A DNA stretch of 64,000 bases. It comes from Streptomyces hawaiiensis (lineage in GTDB: Bacteria > Actinomycetota > Actinomycetes > Streptomycetales > Streptomycetaceae). The DNA lies in the NCBI RefSeq assembly GCF_004803895.1, contig NZ_CP021978.1, positions 4,278,001 through 4,342,000 of the forward strand. The letters run 5' to 3'. Shown in pieces: positions 23,783 to 31,910 of the stretch (position 1 is the first letter of the stretch; every line of letters starts with the position of its first letter). The notes under the pieces were generated by a model. The model was not told the origin of the DNA, did no database searches, and saw only the letters and a list, made by a program, of their open reading frames with translations. The position numbers and the translations under genes were made by a program.

Positions 23783-25213
23783 TCAGTTGTCGCCGACGCG
23801 GGAGCCGAGCGTGACGTCGACCGTGTGCTGCTTGCCGCCGCGCTCGTAGGTGATCGTGACCTTGTCGCCGGGCTGGTGGGTCCAGATCTCGCCGATCAGG
23901 GTGGGGCCGGAGTCGATGACCCGGTCGTCGAGCTTGGTGATGACGTCGCCCGGCTTGAGGCCCGCCTTGGCGGCCGGGCCGCCCGGCTCGACCGGTGTGG
24001 TGGCGCCGCCCGCGCCCTCCTTGGAGATCTGCGCGCCGCCCGCACTGTCGTCCAGGGAGACGGACGCGCCGATCTTCGCGTACACCGGCTTGCCGTTCTT
24101 GATCAGCTCCTGGGCGACGTACTTGGCCTGGTTGATCGGGATGGCGAAGCCCAGGCCGATCGAACCCGACTGCCCGGTGCCGAAGCCGCCGTTGCCGGTG
24201 GACTGGATCGCGGAGTTGATGCCGATGACATTGCCCCGCGCGTCCAGCAGCGGGCCGCCGGAGTTGCCCGGGTTGATCGAGGCGTCGGTCTGCAGGGCGC
24301 TCATGTACGACGCCTGGCTGCCGCTGCCGTCGCTGGAGGCGACCGGGCGGTTCTTGGCGCTGATGATGCCCGTCGTCACCGTGTCGGACAGGCCGAACGG
24401 GGCACCGATCGCGATGGTCGCGTCACCGACGGCCACCTTGTCCGAGTCGCCGAGGGGGAGCGGCTTCAGGTCGCCAGGGGCGTTCTTGAGCTTGATGACC
24501 GCCACGTCGTAGCCCTGCGCGTGACCGACCACCTCGGCGTCGTACTTCTTGCCGCTCGGGAAGGTCGCCGTGAGCTTGCCGCCGTCCACCGCGTCCGCCA
24601 CCACGTGGTTGTTGGTGACGATGTGGCCCTGCTTGTCGAAGACGAAGCCCGTGCCGGTGCCGCCCTCGCCGCTGGTGCTCTCGGCCTCGATCGTGACCGT
24701 GCTCGGCAGCGCCTTGGCGGCGACGCCCGCGGTCGTGCCCGGGTCGCGCTTGACGTCACCTCCGTTCGCGGAAGCCGAGACCGTCGTCGAACCGGTGCTC
24801 TCGTCGTTGTCCTTGGCCAGCACGTAGCCGATCCCGCCGCCCATGCCGCCCGCGACCAGCGCGGCCACCAGGACCGCGGCGACCAGACCACCGCGTCCGC
24901 GGCCGGACTTCGGCGCCGGCTGCTGGTACGACGAACCCCAGCCGCCCGAGCCGGACCCGGAACCGCCGTCGCCGTACGGGGCGGTCGGCGGCGGGGGCGG
25001 GGGCCAGGACGGGTCGGGGGCGGAAGAGGAGACGCCGGGGTTGCCGGCGTCACCGGAGGCGCCCTGCCCGTGCGGGGCCTGGCCCTGGGCGTCCTGCCCG
25101 TACGGCCCCTGGGGAGCCTGTGCCCGGGGCGCCGGAGCAGCGGGAGCGTCCACCGGCACGGGGGGTGCGGACGGGGCGGGGGGTACCGCGGTGCCCTCGT
25201 TCTCGGTGCTCAC
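23783..25213 (-). CDS. Membrane-anchored HtrA/PepD-type serine protease with PDZ domain
   Basis: 476 residues. A Pro/Ala/Gln-rich cytoplasmic N-terminus (about 1-115) and one transmembrane helix (GLVAAVLVAALVAGGMGGGIG) precede the trypsin-like domain. The catalytic triad is complete: His in TNNHVVAD, Asp in GYDVAVIKL, Ser in NPGNSGGPLL. A C-terminal PDZ domain follows (GGPAAKAGLKPGDVITKLDD). It degrades or refolds damaged exported proteins on the outer face of the membrane. GTG start at 25213 is fixed by RBS AGGAG. This family is often controlled by envelope-stress systems; no such site is obvious here. Confidence 0.94.
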   Translation of the reverse strand: MSTENEGTAVPPAPSAPPVPVDAPAAPAPRAQAPQGPYGQDAQGQAPHGQGASGDAGNPGVSSSAPDPSWPPPPPPTAPYGDGGSGSGSGGWGSSYQQPAPKSGRGRGGLVAAVLVAALVAGGMGGGIGYVLAKDNDESTGSTTVSASANGGDVKRDPGTTAGVAAKALPSTVTIEAESTSGEGGTGTGFVFDKQGHIVTNNHVVADAVDGGKLTATFPSGKKYDAEVVGHAQGYDVAVIKLKNAPGDLKPLPLGDSDKVAVGDATIAIGAPFGLSDTVTTGIISAKNRPVASSDGSGSQASYMSALQTDASINPGNSGGPLLDARGNVIGINSAIQSTGNGGFGTGQSGSIGLGFAIPINQAKYVAQELIKNGKPVYAKIGASVSLDDSAGGAQISKEGAGGATTPVEPGGPAAKAGLKPGDVITKLDDRVIDSGPTLIGEIWTHQPGDKVTITYERGGKQHTVDVTLGSRVGDN

Positions 25214-25500
25214 AGCTTCTCTCCTAGATCCACGGCTGTTTTCCGGGTCGCACTCGGTCGCGCTTTTCACGCCGGTCGACAGGTCCGGCGCGATAGAACT
25301 GTGCTTGTCCCTTTGTATGCCGTCAGCTTTTCCCACCGGCCGTCAGAGCACCATAAGCGGTGGCTGTGCGTCCGAGGCCATTCTTTATATAGGTCATTAC
25401 CGGCGAAAAGGATGCAATCCCAATGCCTCCGTCCGGACCTTCGCATCCGTCGAGTCCGTCCGACCGGACGCGTACCCCCACTCGGTGGCACCATGACGCG

Positions 25501-26328
25501 GTGACCCACGCACGACAGCATGTGATTCAAGTCGTCGCCCACCGCGGAGCCTCCGAGGATGCCCCGGAACACACCCTGGCCGCGTACACCAAGGCGATCG
25601 AGGACGGCGCGGACGCCCTCGAATGCGATGTGCGCCTCACCGCCGACGGCCACCTGGTGTGCGTACACGACCGCCGGATCAACCGTACGTCCAACGGCCG
25701 CGGGGCGGTCTCCGCGCTGGAACTCGCCGACCTCGCCGCCCTGGACTTCGGCTCCTGGAAGACCGGCGAGGCCTGGAAGGGACGCGACGAGGAGCCCGAC
25801 TGGGAGCACCGCCCGGAGGACCGCGAGGCGACTTCCGTCCTCACCCTGGAGCGGCTGCTGGAACTCGTCGCCGACGCCGGGCGCCGCGTGGAACTGGCCG
25901 TCGAGACCAAGCACCCCACACGCTGGGCGGGACAGGTCGAGGACCGGCTGCTGGTCCTGCTGAAGCGGTTCGGCCTGGACGCCCCGGCCTCCGCGGAGGA
26001 GTCACAGGTGCGGGTCATGAGCTTCTCGGCCCGCTCGCTGCACCGCGTGCGCGCCGCCTCGCCGACGCTTCCGACGGTCCATCTGACGCAGTTCCCCTCG
26101 CCCCGGCTGCGCGACGGACGGCTGCCCCCGGGCGTGCGGATCGCGGGCCCCTCCATCCGGATCGTGCGCAACCACCCCACGTACATCGAGCGCCTGAAGC
26201 AGGCAGGCCACCAGGTGCACGTGTGGACCGTGAACGAGCCCGAGGACGTGGACCACTGCGTCGGGCTGGGCGTCGACGCCATCATCACCAACCGCCCGCG
26301 CGCGGTGCTGGACCAGCTCGGCCGCTGA
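25501..26328 (+). CDS. Glycerophosphodiester phosphodiesterase
   Basis: 275 residues, TIM-barrel GDPD family. The signature is complete: HRGASEDAPEHTLAAY near residue 15, E-x-D in LECDVRLTADG, VCVHD, and later VELAVETKHP and the C-terminal VHVWTVNEPEDVDHCVGLGVDAIITNRP. His, Glu and Asp bind a divalent metal. There is no signal peptide, so it probably acts in the cytoplasm, releasing glycerol 3-phosphate from glycerophosphodiesters. GTG 25501 chosen; upstream codons in the same frame look non-coding. Confidence 0.92.
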   Translation: MTHARQHVIQVVAHRGASEDAPEHTLAAYTKAIEDGADALECDVRLTADGHLVCVHDRRINRTSNGRGAVSALELADLAALDFGSWKTGEAWKGRDEEPDWEHRPEDREATSVLTLERLLELVADAGRRVELAVETKHPTRWAGQVEDRLLVLLKRFGLDAPASAEESQVRVMSFSARSLHRVRAASPTLPTVHLTQFPSPRLRDGRLPPGVRIAGPSIRIVRNHPTYIERLKQAGHQVHVWTVNEPEDVDHCVGLGVDAIITNRPRAVLDQLGR

Positions 26329-26584
26329 GGCCCGACGTCGGCGTCGCCAACCTCTCAAGTCCCATCAGACCCACGCACAACTCTTGACCCCAGGCATGGC
26401 CGGGCGGGATCCTCCCCTCTCGGCCACACCGACGGTTTCCAGCCACGTGGTTACAAGGAGTGCTCCGGCGCGTTCGATCCGTATTCGGTCGTGGCGAATG
26501 CGTCACCGGACGTGGATCGGCCGGTTTCCGGTACAGGCCAATGGGGCATCCACACCGTGGCGTGGGGCGAAGGAGGTCTCGGGG

Positions 26585-27136
26585 GTGGCGTTGGTGGTGG
26601 CACAGGAGGTGCCCACGTCGTCGAGCATGGCCGTACCCCATGGCCCTGCGGGCGTGGGGAAAGCGCGACACCGGATGCGTACGCAGTTGCGCAGAGGTGG
26701 AGTCGCGGAATCGGTCATCGACGACGCCGTACTGATCCTTTCCGAACTTTTGAGCAACGCGTGCAAGCACGGCAGGCCCCTGGGCGACGCGCTGTCCGGC
26801 GACGGTGACGTCCGTGCCGCCTGGCGCGTGGACCCGGCCGGCCGGCTCATCGTCGAGGTCACGGACGGCGGCGGCCCGACCCGCCCCGCCCCCGCGACGC
26901 CGTCGGTCACGGCGCACGGCGGCCGCGGGCTGAACATCATCACGGCGCTCGCCGACGACTGGGGCGTGCGGGACGACATCCGCGGCGAAGTCACCGTGTG
27001 GGTCATCGTCCACGACGACGTCCACGACCCGGACGCGGGCCACCGCCGCGACGACTTCGCCACGCGCGTCACCGCCCCCGCGGTCTCCCGGATACCCGGA
27101 CTGGGCTTCGCGGACGCCTTCGACGACATGGACTGA
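26585..27136 (+). CDS. SpoIIAB/RsbW-like ATP-binding regulator
   Basis: 183 residues with a GHKL/HATPase_c fold. N box LILSELLSNACKHG, G1 box EVTDGGGPTRP and G2 box HGGRGLNIITAL are all present; a phospho-acceptor domain is absent. Such proteins are anti-sigma factor kinases or general regulators, very numerous in Streptomyces. GTG start at 26585 is supported by GGAGG 8 nt upstream. It stands alone, with no sigma factor or anti-anti-sigma gene beside it. The last 35 residues (DDVHDPDAGHRRDDFAT) are an acidic extension. Confidence 0.88.
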   Translation: MALVVAQEVPTSSSMAVPHGPAGVGKARHRMRTQLRRGGVAESVIDDAVLILSELLSNACKHGRPLGDALSGDGDVRAAWRVDPAGRLIVEVTDGGGPTRPAPATPSVTAHGGRGLNIITALADDWGVRDDIRGEVTVWVIVHDDVHDPDAGHRRDDFATRVTAPAVSRIPGLGFADAFDDMD

Positions 27137-27162
27137 GCGCGTACGCCACGCTGGACCCGGTG

Positions 27163-27171
27163 TTGTCCACA
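27163..27171 (+). promoter_or_regulatory. Single DnaA box
   Basis: TTGTCCACA, a perfect match to the high-GC actinobacterial DnaA consensus, in the gap before the SEC-C gene. Other boxes cluster at 45506-45818 and 54283-54337. Confidence 0.55.
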
Positions 27172-27244
27172 GGACCCGGTGGCCCGGGGTGCGAACGGCT
27201 AGGCTCGCGACGTACGAGACGAGCCGTAACCGGGAGACCCATCG

Positions 27245-28234
27245 ATGGCCAAGAAGCGACCCCAGACGAAGGCCAAGCGCCCGCAGACCACGGGCGGAGC
27301 CCGCACGGCAGGTGCTGAGGGAGACGTTCCGGTCGTCGGTGCCCGCGAGCCCTGCCCCTGCGGCAGCGGCCGCCGCTACAAGGCCTGTCACGGCCGGGCC
27401 GCCTCCCACGCCGCGACGGAGCTGGTGCACCGCCCCTTCGAGGGCCTGCCCGCCGAGTGCGACTGGGTGGCCCTGCGCGAGCTGGTCCCGGCGGCCACGG
27501 TCGAGCTGACCCTCAAGGACGGCCTGCCCGAGGGCGTCCCGGCGGTCACGCTCGCCACGGTCCTGCCGATGGCCTGGCCCGCCCTGCGCCGCGACGACGG
27601 CTCGGTCATGCTCGGCCTGCAGAACGACACCTCCTCCGGCGATATCAGCCGCGACCTCGCCGACACCCTCCAGCGCGCCCTGGAAGCCCGGCCCGGCACG
27701 CCCGTCCAGGGCCGCCGCGCCCCGGCCGACAGCCCTCGGCTGCAGGATCTGCTCGATCCCGAGGGCGCGTTCGAGCCAGAAGTGCACAGCGGCTTCGAGT
27801 TCTGGGTGCCGGACCCGGAGAACGCCACGCCCGACGTGACCGCCTCCCTGGAGCGGGCCAACGCCGCGGCCATCCCGACCGTCAAGCTCCAGGGCGTGGA
27901 CGCCGCGTACTGGTGCGAGACGCCGGAGAAGAACCATCTGCGGTGGGTGATGCCGCACGCCGAGGAGCTTCTTCTGGACGCCCTCGCACGGCTGCACGCC
28001 GCGGGCCGCTCCAGCCTCGGTGAGGGCACCCGCCTGGTGGGTTCCTTCCGCGCTCACGGGCTCACAGTGCCGGTCTGGGACCTGCCGAGCGGGGTCACCG
28101 CCGAGGACGTGGAGAAGCCGGCGGCGGAGTTCGCCGAGCGCCTCGCCGCCGCCCTGGCGACGGACACGCCGCTCACCGCGGACGAGCGCCGCGCCCGCGG
28201 CGGCCTCACCAACCGGCAGGTCACACTCAGCTGA
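27245..28234 (+). CDS. SEC-C motif protein (DUF5926-type)
   Basis: 329 residues. A Lys/Arg-rich N-terminus (MAKKRPQTKAKRPQ) is followed by a SEC-C zinc motif, EPCPCGSGRRYKACHG (C-x-C...C-H, about residues 36-49). The remainder is a conserved actinobacterial domain without an assigned activity, including VDAAYWCETPEKNHLRWVMPHAEELLLDALARLHAAG. SEC-C motifs bind zinc and dock onto ribosomes or SecB-like partners, so a role at the ribosome is possible. Single gene, with a DnaA box and then a conventional start upstream. Confidence 0.85.
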   Translation: MAKKRPQTKAKRPQTTGGARTAGAEGDVPVVGAREPCPCGSGRRYKACHGRAASHAATELVHRPFEGLPAECDWVALRELVPAATVELTLKDGLPEGVPAVTLATVLPMAWPALRRDDGSVMLGLQNDTSSGDISRDLADTLQRALEARPGTPVQGRRAPADSPRLQDLLDPEGAFEPEVHSGFEFWVPDPENATPDVTASLERANAAAIPTVKLQGVDAAYWCETPEKNHLRWVMPHAEELLLDALARLHAAGRSSLGEGTRLVGSFRAHGLTVPVWDLPSGVTAEDVEKPAAEFAERLAAALATDTPLTADERRARGGLTNRQVTLS

Positions 28235-28370
28235 CGGCCCGCCCCGGCGACCCGCCGGCCGTGCACCGGCCGGCCGGGTCGCCGCGCCCTCTCCGGAGCG
28301 CAACTCCCGGCGCGGACAAGCCAGTCGGTGACTGGAAAGGCGAGTTCGAATTTGCGAACCGCCGATCTCT

Positions 28371-28379
28371 TGTTACGGT
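28371..28379 (+). promoter_or_regulatory. Extended -10 promoter of small RNA copy A
   Basis: TGTTACGGT fits TGNTANNNT and ends 7 nt before the hairpin. Preceding CTTGTTAC is identical to copy B. A TTTGCGA at 28351-28357 could act as a weak -35. Confidence 0.55.
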
Positions 28380-28385
28380 TCCTGT

Positions 28386-28432
28386 AGCCCGGTTGCTGGT
28401 GCATCCCCCGTCGCCAGCAACCGGGTCTTTTC
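28386..28432 (+). ncRNA. Candidate small RNA, copy A (C-rich loop hairpin)
   Basis: Extended -10, then the stem CCCGGTTGCTGG / CCAGCAACCGGG (28388-28425) around the loop TGCATCCCCCGTCG, then TCTTTT. Compared with copy B (15871-15919, minus), the loop and the inner five pairs are identical, while three outer pairs differ by changes on both sides that keep pairing (G-C to A-T and twice T-A to C-G). One pair differs as C-G versus U-G. The nearest downstream gene is on the opposite strand, so this is a free-standing transcript rather than a leader or attenuator. Confidence 0.65.
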
Positions 28433-28466
28433 GTCTCCGCTTCCGTTCACGGAACGCAGCCGCTCG

Positions 28467-29090
28467 TCAACTGCCCCTTTGCGCAGGCGAGTTGCTCCCC
28501 GAGCGCAGCAGCAGCGGCCCGAACCCGCCCCGCTCGGCGAACTCCGCGACAGCCGTGTACGCCGAAGGATTCCCGCGTGTGGGCTCCCGGGGCGTCTCAC
28601 ACGCCCCCGGCTCGTCCTCCGCCCCCACGGCGCACGTCATCCGCACGCTCCGGTCATCAGGACCCATCAGGCTCAGTACGGCGTCCAGCGCCTCGCCCGT
28701 CGCGTTGCGGTAGTAGGTCCGTGCCCAGGTCTGCGCACCCTGCGTCACCACACAGGTCTGCGCCTCGATGCCGTCGGGCGAGGAGAGTTCGGGACCGCAG
28801 CGCACGGCGGTCGACAGGCCCTGGCCGAGCACCGGGAGGCCGGGGGCGGCGGAAGGCGCCCCGGGCGCCTTGTCGTCGGCGCGCGGCGAGGGACGCGCGG
28901 TACTGGAACCGGACGTGCGGACGTCGGCGCCCACCGAGCCCACAGCGCCCTTGGGCCCCGTGGACCCCACGGACCCCGCGGAGTCCACCGCCAGCGGCAG
29001 TGCGGCCGCGCACGCCACCGCGACGCCCGCGAGGGCGAGCAGTCTGGTCTTTCGGAGATCCCGGGAGCGGCCCCGGGCATGACGCCGCAT
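28467..29090 (-). CDS. Secreted or membrane-anchored hypothetical protein
   Basis: 207 residues. A basic start (MRRHARGRSRDLRKTR) and a hydrophobic helix (LLALAGVAVACAAALPLAV) form a signal peptide or anchor. A Gly/Ser/Pro-rich linker (about 40-85) leads to an extracytoplasmic domain with three conserved-looking cysteines (AVRCGPEL, EAQTCVVTQ, VRMTCAVGAED) and a fourth in GACETPRE, probably two disulphides. The strand-rich segment TYYRNATGEALDAVLSLMGPDDRSVRM suggests a small beta fold. No catalytic motif. Function unknown. Confidence 0.75.
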   Translation of the reverse strand: MRRHARGRSRDLRKTRLLALAGVAVACAAALPLAVDSAGSVGSTGPKGAVGSVGADVRTSGSSTARPSPRADDKAPGAPSAAPGLPVLGQGLSTAVRCGPELSSPDGIEAQTCVVTQGAQTWARTYYRNATGEALDAVLSLMGPDDRSVRMTCAVGAEDEPGACETPREPTRGNPSAYTAVAEFAERGGFGPLLLRSGSNSPAQRGS

Positions 29091-29145
29091 GGTTCCGGAA
29101 CTTAACGCGCCGGGGCGGTCGCCGGGCTCGGCGCGCCCGACAGCC

Positions 29146-29811
29146 CTACAACTCGGGCGCGCTCACACCCGTACGAGTGAGGGCTTCCACCGCGGCGTCC
29201 ACCACGGCCTCGACATCGGGCACCCACGGCGAGGCCGAGCCGGGCAGCGGCGCGCGCTCCCAGCGGATCTCGCCCTGGCCCGTCTCGGACGGGGGCAGGG
29301 CGAGGTAGCCGCCCTCGCCGTGGAAGCGGAGGGAGCCGGGCACGAAGTCCTTGGCGTAGAGCAGTTCGCCGAGCTGCTCCATGGAGTAGGGCTTGACGAG
29401 GATCGCCCAGCGGGCGGGGGAGGCGACGACCGGGCCGAGCCGCATGCCCATCTGGTCGAGCGCCTTGAGGGCACGGGCGGCCGGCAGGGCCGGCAGAGAG
29501 ACCGCGCACGGGGCGTGACCGCCGGTGGCCAGGACGATCGGCGCCGTCGGCCGGTTGCCCCACCACCAGCGGATCATGCGACCGTCGGTGGTGGCCGCGA
29601 GGAGGCCTGGGTCGAAGGGGTGCGCGCCGGGCACCGTGCAGTCGGGGTCGGGGCAGCTGCAGCGCGAGTGCCCCTGCGGGTCCGCCGCCACGCCTGGGAG
29701 TACGGGCCACTGCCACTGCGTCGCGTAGGTCAGGGCCGCGCCGATCAGCTCAGGCCTCCCGTCGCTGCGCTTGGACAGGAGCCTGCGTCGCCTTCCGAGG
29801 ATCTCGCGCAT
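29146..29811 (-). CDS. Prim-pol-like protein lacking catalytic residues
   Basis: 221 residues. The first half matches the N-terminus of prim-pol proteins: helix LIGAALTYATQWQWPVLPGV, a cysteine cluster CSCPDPDC, GAHPFDPGL and IRWWWGNRPTAPIVLATG. Where active enzymes then have a vLDxD motif, this one has CAVSLPALPAARAL, and no sxH motif follows. The C-terminal half (GPVVASPARWAILVKPYSMEQLGELLYAKDF) is divergent. It probably binds DNA or nucleotides without polymerising. Compare the intact relative at 13014-13880. Confidence 0.75.
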   Translation of the reverse strand: MREILGRRRRLLSKRSDGRPELIGAALTYATQWQWPVLPGVAADPQGHSRCSCPDPDCTVPGAHPFDPGLLAATTDGRMIRWWWGNRPTAPIVLATGGHAPCAVSLPALPAARALKALDQMGMRLGPVVASPARWAILVKPYSMEQLGELLYAKDFVPGSLRFHGEGGYLALPPSETGQGEIRWERAPLPGSASPWVPDVEAVVDAAVEALTRTGVSAPEL

Positions 29812-30430
29812 GAGCGCTCGTTCCTTTCCGTTGCACGCCTGGCAACACGGTGGTCCACATCACGTCATGTGTCGATCACTTCACTGTGCGTACCTGTTGG
29901 CGCATCACACCCCTGCTTGAAGCAAGGGGAGCCCCTATGGGTCGAGCTCTGGGCTGCCTCCGCGGCCGTCCCGCCCATACTGCGTCTGTCGAAAGCACGG
30001 GCGTGGCGTAGGGGTGGCGAAGTATGGCGTTTGCCGTCGCGCGTATTTCTCTCCGCCTCCGCCACGGGAGGATGGGGCACGGTCGTCGGTGGATAGGACG
30101 CCCGGTTCCGTCACCAGGTTCCGGGTGGTTCCAACCACCCCTGGCCTTTACCGAGTACGTACCCATCACGACCGTTGTGACGCTCCGTCGAGCAAGCCCA
30201 GTCGACCGCAATAAGCCGTCCCCTGAGGCAGTTTTCAGCCAACTTCGCATTTCCGCAAGAGGAAGGGGAGTTGCTCCCCCGGCCTCACGGACACCAGGAA
30301 TCCCAGCAGGACAATACTGGACATCTCTCCACGAGTGCGTGTACATGTGGAGACACTGCTAGCGACGCAGAATGACATGGGGGTTTGCGATGCTTTTGAG
30401 CAGTACGTACCGGTTGGAAGGCCGGACGCC
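29812..30430. other. Long gene-free region upstream of the SpoIIE-like gene
   Basis: About 620 nt. Codon third positions here are only about half G/C, so no frame looks coding. It contains three GGTTCC hexamers (30104, 30117, 30127), an 8-bp inverted repeat GGGTGGTT-cc-AACCACCC (30123-30140) and a hairpin GGGGAG-ttg-CTCCCC (30265-30279). It must carry the promoters of both divergent genes and looks like a complex regulatory region. Confidence 0.5.
30123..30140. promoter_or_regulatory. Inverted repeat in the long intergenic region
   Basis: GGGTGGTT-cc-AACCACCC. The 2-nt spacer is too short for an RNA loop, so a DNA-binding dimer site is more likely. It overlaps the third of three GGTTCC repeats. 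Confidence 0.4.
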
Positions 30431-31828
30431 ATGAACGCTCCGCACCCTCCGAAAGTGGCTGGAATCGATTCAACGGTTCCGGCGCCCGCACACACTGTCG
30501 CGCCCGTCGTGGCGCCTTCGTCCCCGGCCGCCCCCGCGAACCCTCCGGCCCCTCCCGGCGCGGTGCTCCAGGACCGCCTCGCCGGCTGGGTCTCCGACCT
30601 CACCACCCTGCACGAACTCACCGAGCGCCTGGCCCGCACGGCCACGCTCGACGAGGCGCTCCAGGAAACGTTGCGGGCCGGCGCCGCCCTGGTGGGCGCC
30701 CGGCGGGGCCTCGTCGTCCTGGAACCCGGCGACGGACTCGGCCCGGACACCACCATCGGCCTGGGCCTCGCCCGCGCCGACCTCGGCCACATCGAGACGG
30801 TGCCGCGCAGCGCCCTGTCCTACGGCCGGATCCTCGAAGGGCTGCCGGGCGGCGAGGGCGGCATCGCCGTCCCCGACCTGTTCGCCGAGGAGGGGCTCGA
30901 CCCCCGCCACCGCGAGGTCGCGGCCCGCCTCGGCTACGCCGCCAGCTACGCCCTCCCCCTGACCACCGACGCATCCGACCGCCTCGGCGCCGCCGTCTGG
31001 CTCTACGACGAGCCCGCCGAACCGGGTGAACGGCAGCGCCACCTCTCCGGCCTCTACACGCGGTATGCCGCCGAGCACCTGGCCCGCCTCCTCGAACTGG
31101 AACGCACCCGCACGTCCATGGCCACGATGACCGACGAGCTGCTGCCCGCGCGGCTGCCCCGGGTCGCCGGCGTCCAGCTCGCCGCCCGGCACCGCACCGG
31201 CCCACGCGGCGGCGGCGACTGGTACGACGCGCTGCCGCTGCCCGACGCCGCCCTCGGCCTCGCCGTCGGATCCGTCACCGGGTCGGGCCCGAGCGCGGTC
31301 GCCGCGATGGGGCGGCTGCGGGCCTCGCTGCGCGCGTACGCCGTGATGGAAGGGGAGGACCCGGTCGCCGTCCTGTCCGACCTGGAGCTGCTGATGCGGC
31401 TGACCGAGCCGGCCCGCTCGGCCACGGCCCTGTTCGGCTACTGCGAACCGGCCGCGCGCAAGATCACGCTGGCCGGCGCCGGGCACAGCCCGCCCCTGCT
31501 GATCGGACAGCGCCGCACGGAGTTCGTCGAGACGTCCGTCTCCGCCCCTCTGGGCATGCTCGCCTGCTGGGAGGCGCCGAGCGTGGAGATTTTCGCCGAG
31601 CCCGGAGAGACAATCCTGCTCTACACCGACGGGCTGCTGCACCGCACCGGCGAGGTCACCGACCGCGCCTTCGCCCGGCTGCACACGGCGGCGGCCGCAG
31701 TGCCCCGGGCCCTGCGCGGCGACCCGGGCGCGATCGCCGACCACGTCCTGCGGGGTGTGCTGCCGGACGGGCTGGACGCGGCGGAGGGTGCGGAGGACGT
31801 CGTCCTGCTGGCCGTCCGGTTCGAGTAA
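30431..31828 (+). CDS. GAF and SpoIIE-like PP2C phosphatase
   Basis: 465 residues from ATG 30431, preceded by RBS GGAAGG; an in-frame GTG at 30335 has poor codon bias. A Pro/Ala-rich N-terminus is followed by a GAF domain (about 80-240, LTERLARTATLDEALQETLRAG...) and a SpoIIE/RsbU PP2C domain (about 260-465). The first metal motif is intact (GGGDWYDAL), as is LLYTDGLLHR. The second motif, normally VGDVxGHG, reads VGSVTGSG, and the C-terminal DD appears as AEDVVLL. Loss of a metal-binding aspartate suggests reduced or changed activity. RsbU/SpoIIE phosphatases act on anti-anti-sigma factors; two SpoIIAB-like ATPases lie within 8 kb. Confidence 0.88.
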   Translation: MNAPHPPKVAGIDSTVPAPAHTVAPVVAPSSPAAPANPPAPPGAVLQDRLAGWVSDLTTLHELTERLARTATLDEALQETLRAGAALVGARRGLVVLEPGDGLGPDTTIGLGLARADLGHIETVPRSALSYGRILEGLPGGEGGIAVPDLFAEEGLDPRHREVAARLGYAASYALPLTTDASDRLGAAVWLYDEPAEPGERQRHLSGLYTRYAAEHLARLLELERTRTSMATMTDELLPARLPRVAGVQLAARHRTGPRGGGDWYDALPLPDAALGLAVGSVTGSGPSAVAAMGRLRASLRAYAVMEGEDPVAVLSDLELLMRLTEPARSATALFGYCEPAARKITLAGAGHSPPLLIGQRRTEFVETSVSAPLGMLACWEAPSVEIFAEPGETILLYTDGLLHRTGEVTDRAFARLHTAAAAVPRALRGDPGAIADHVLRGVLPDGLDAAEGAEDVVLLAVRFE

Positions 31829-31910
31829 CGCTCCTCGTCATCGCCCTGAGGCCGCTTCCGCCCCGCCGTACAGTGGACGGTGGTCCAGTGGCGTATCGAG
31901 GAGGATGACC

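Noticed and set aside
29876..30346. Minus-strand frame across the long intergenic region
   Set aside because: Third codon position is far below the Streptomyces norm and there is no RBS.
30335..30430. Extra 32 codons (GTG start) at the front of the SpoIIE-like gene
   Set aside because: Third-position GC is only about half and there is no RBS; ATG 30431 has GGAAGG upstream.
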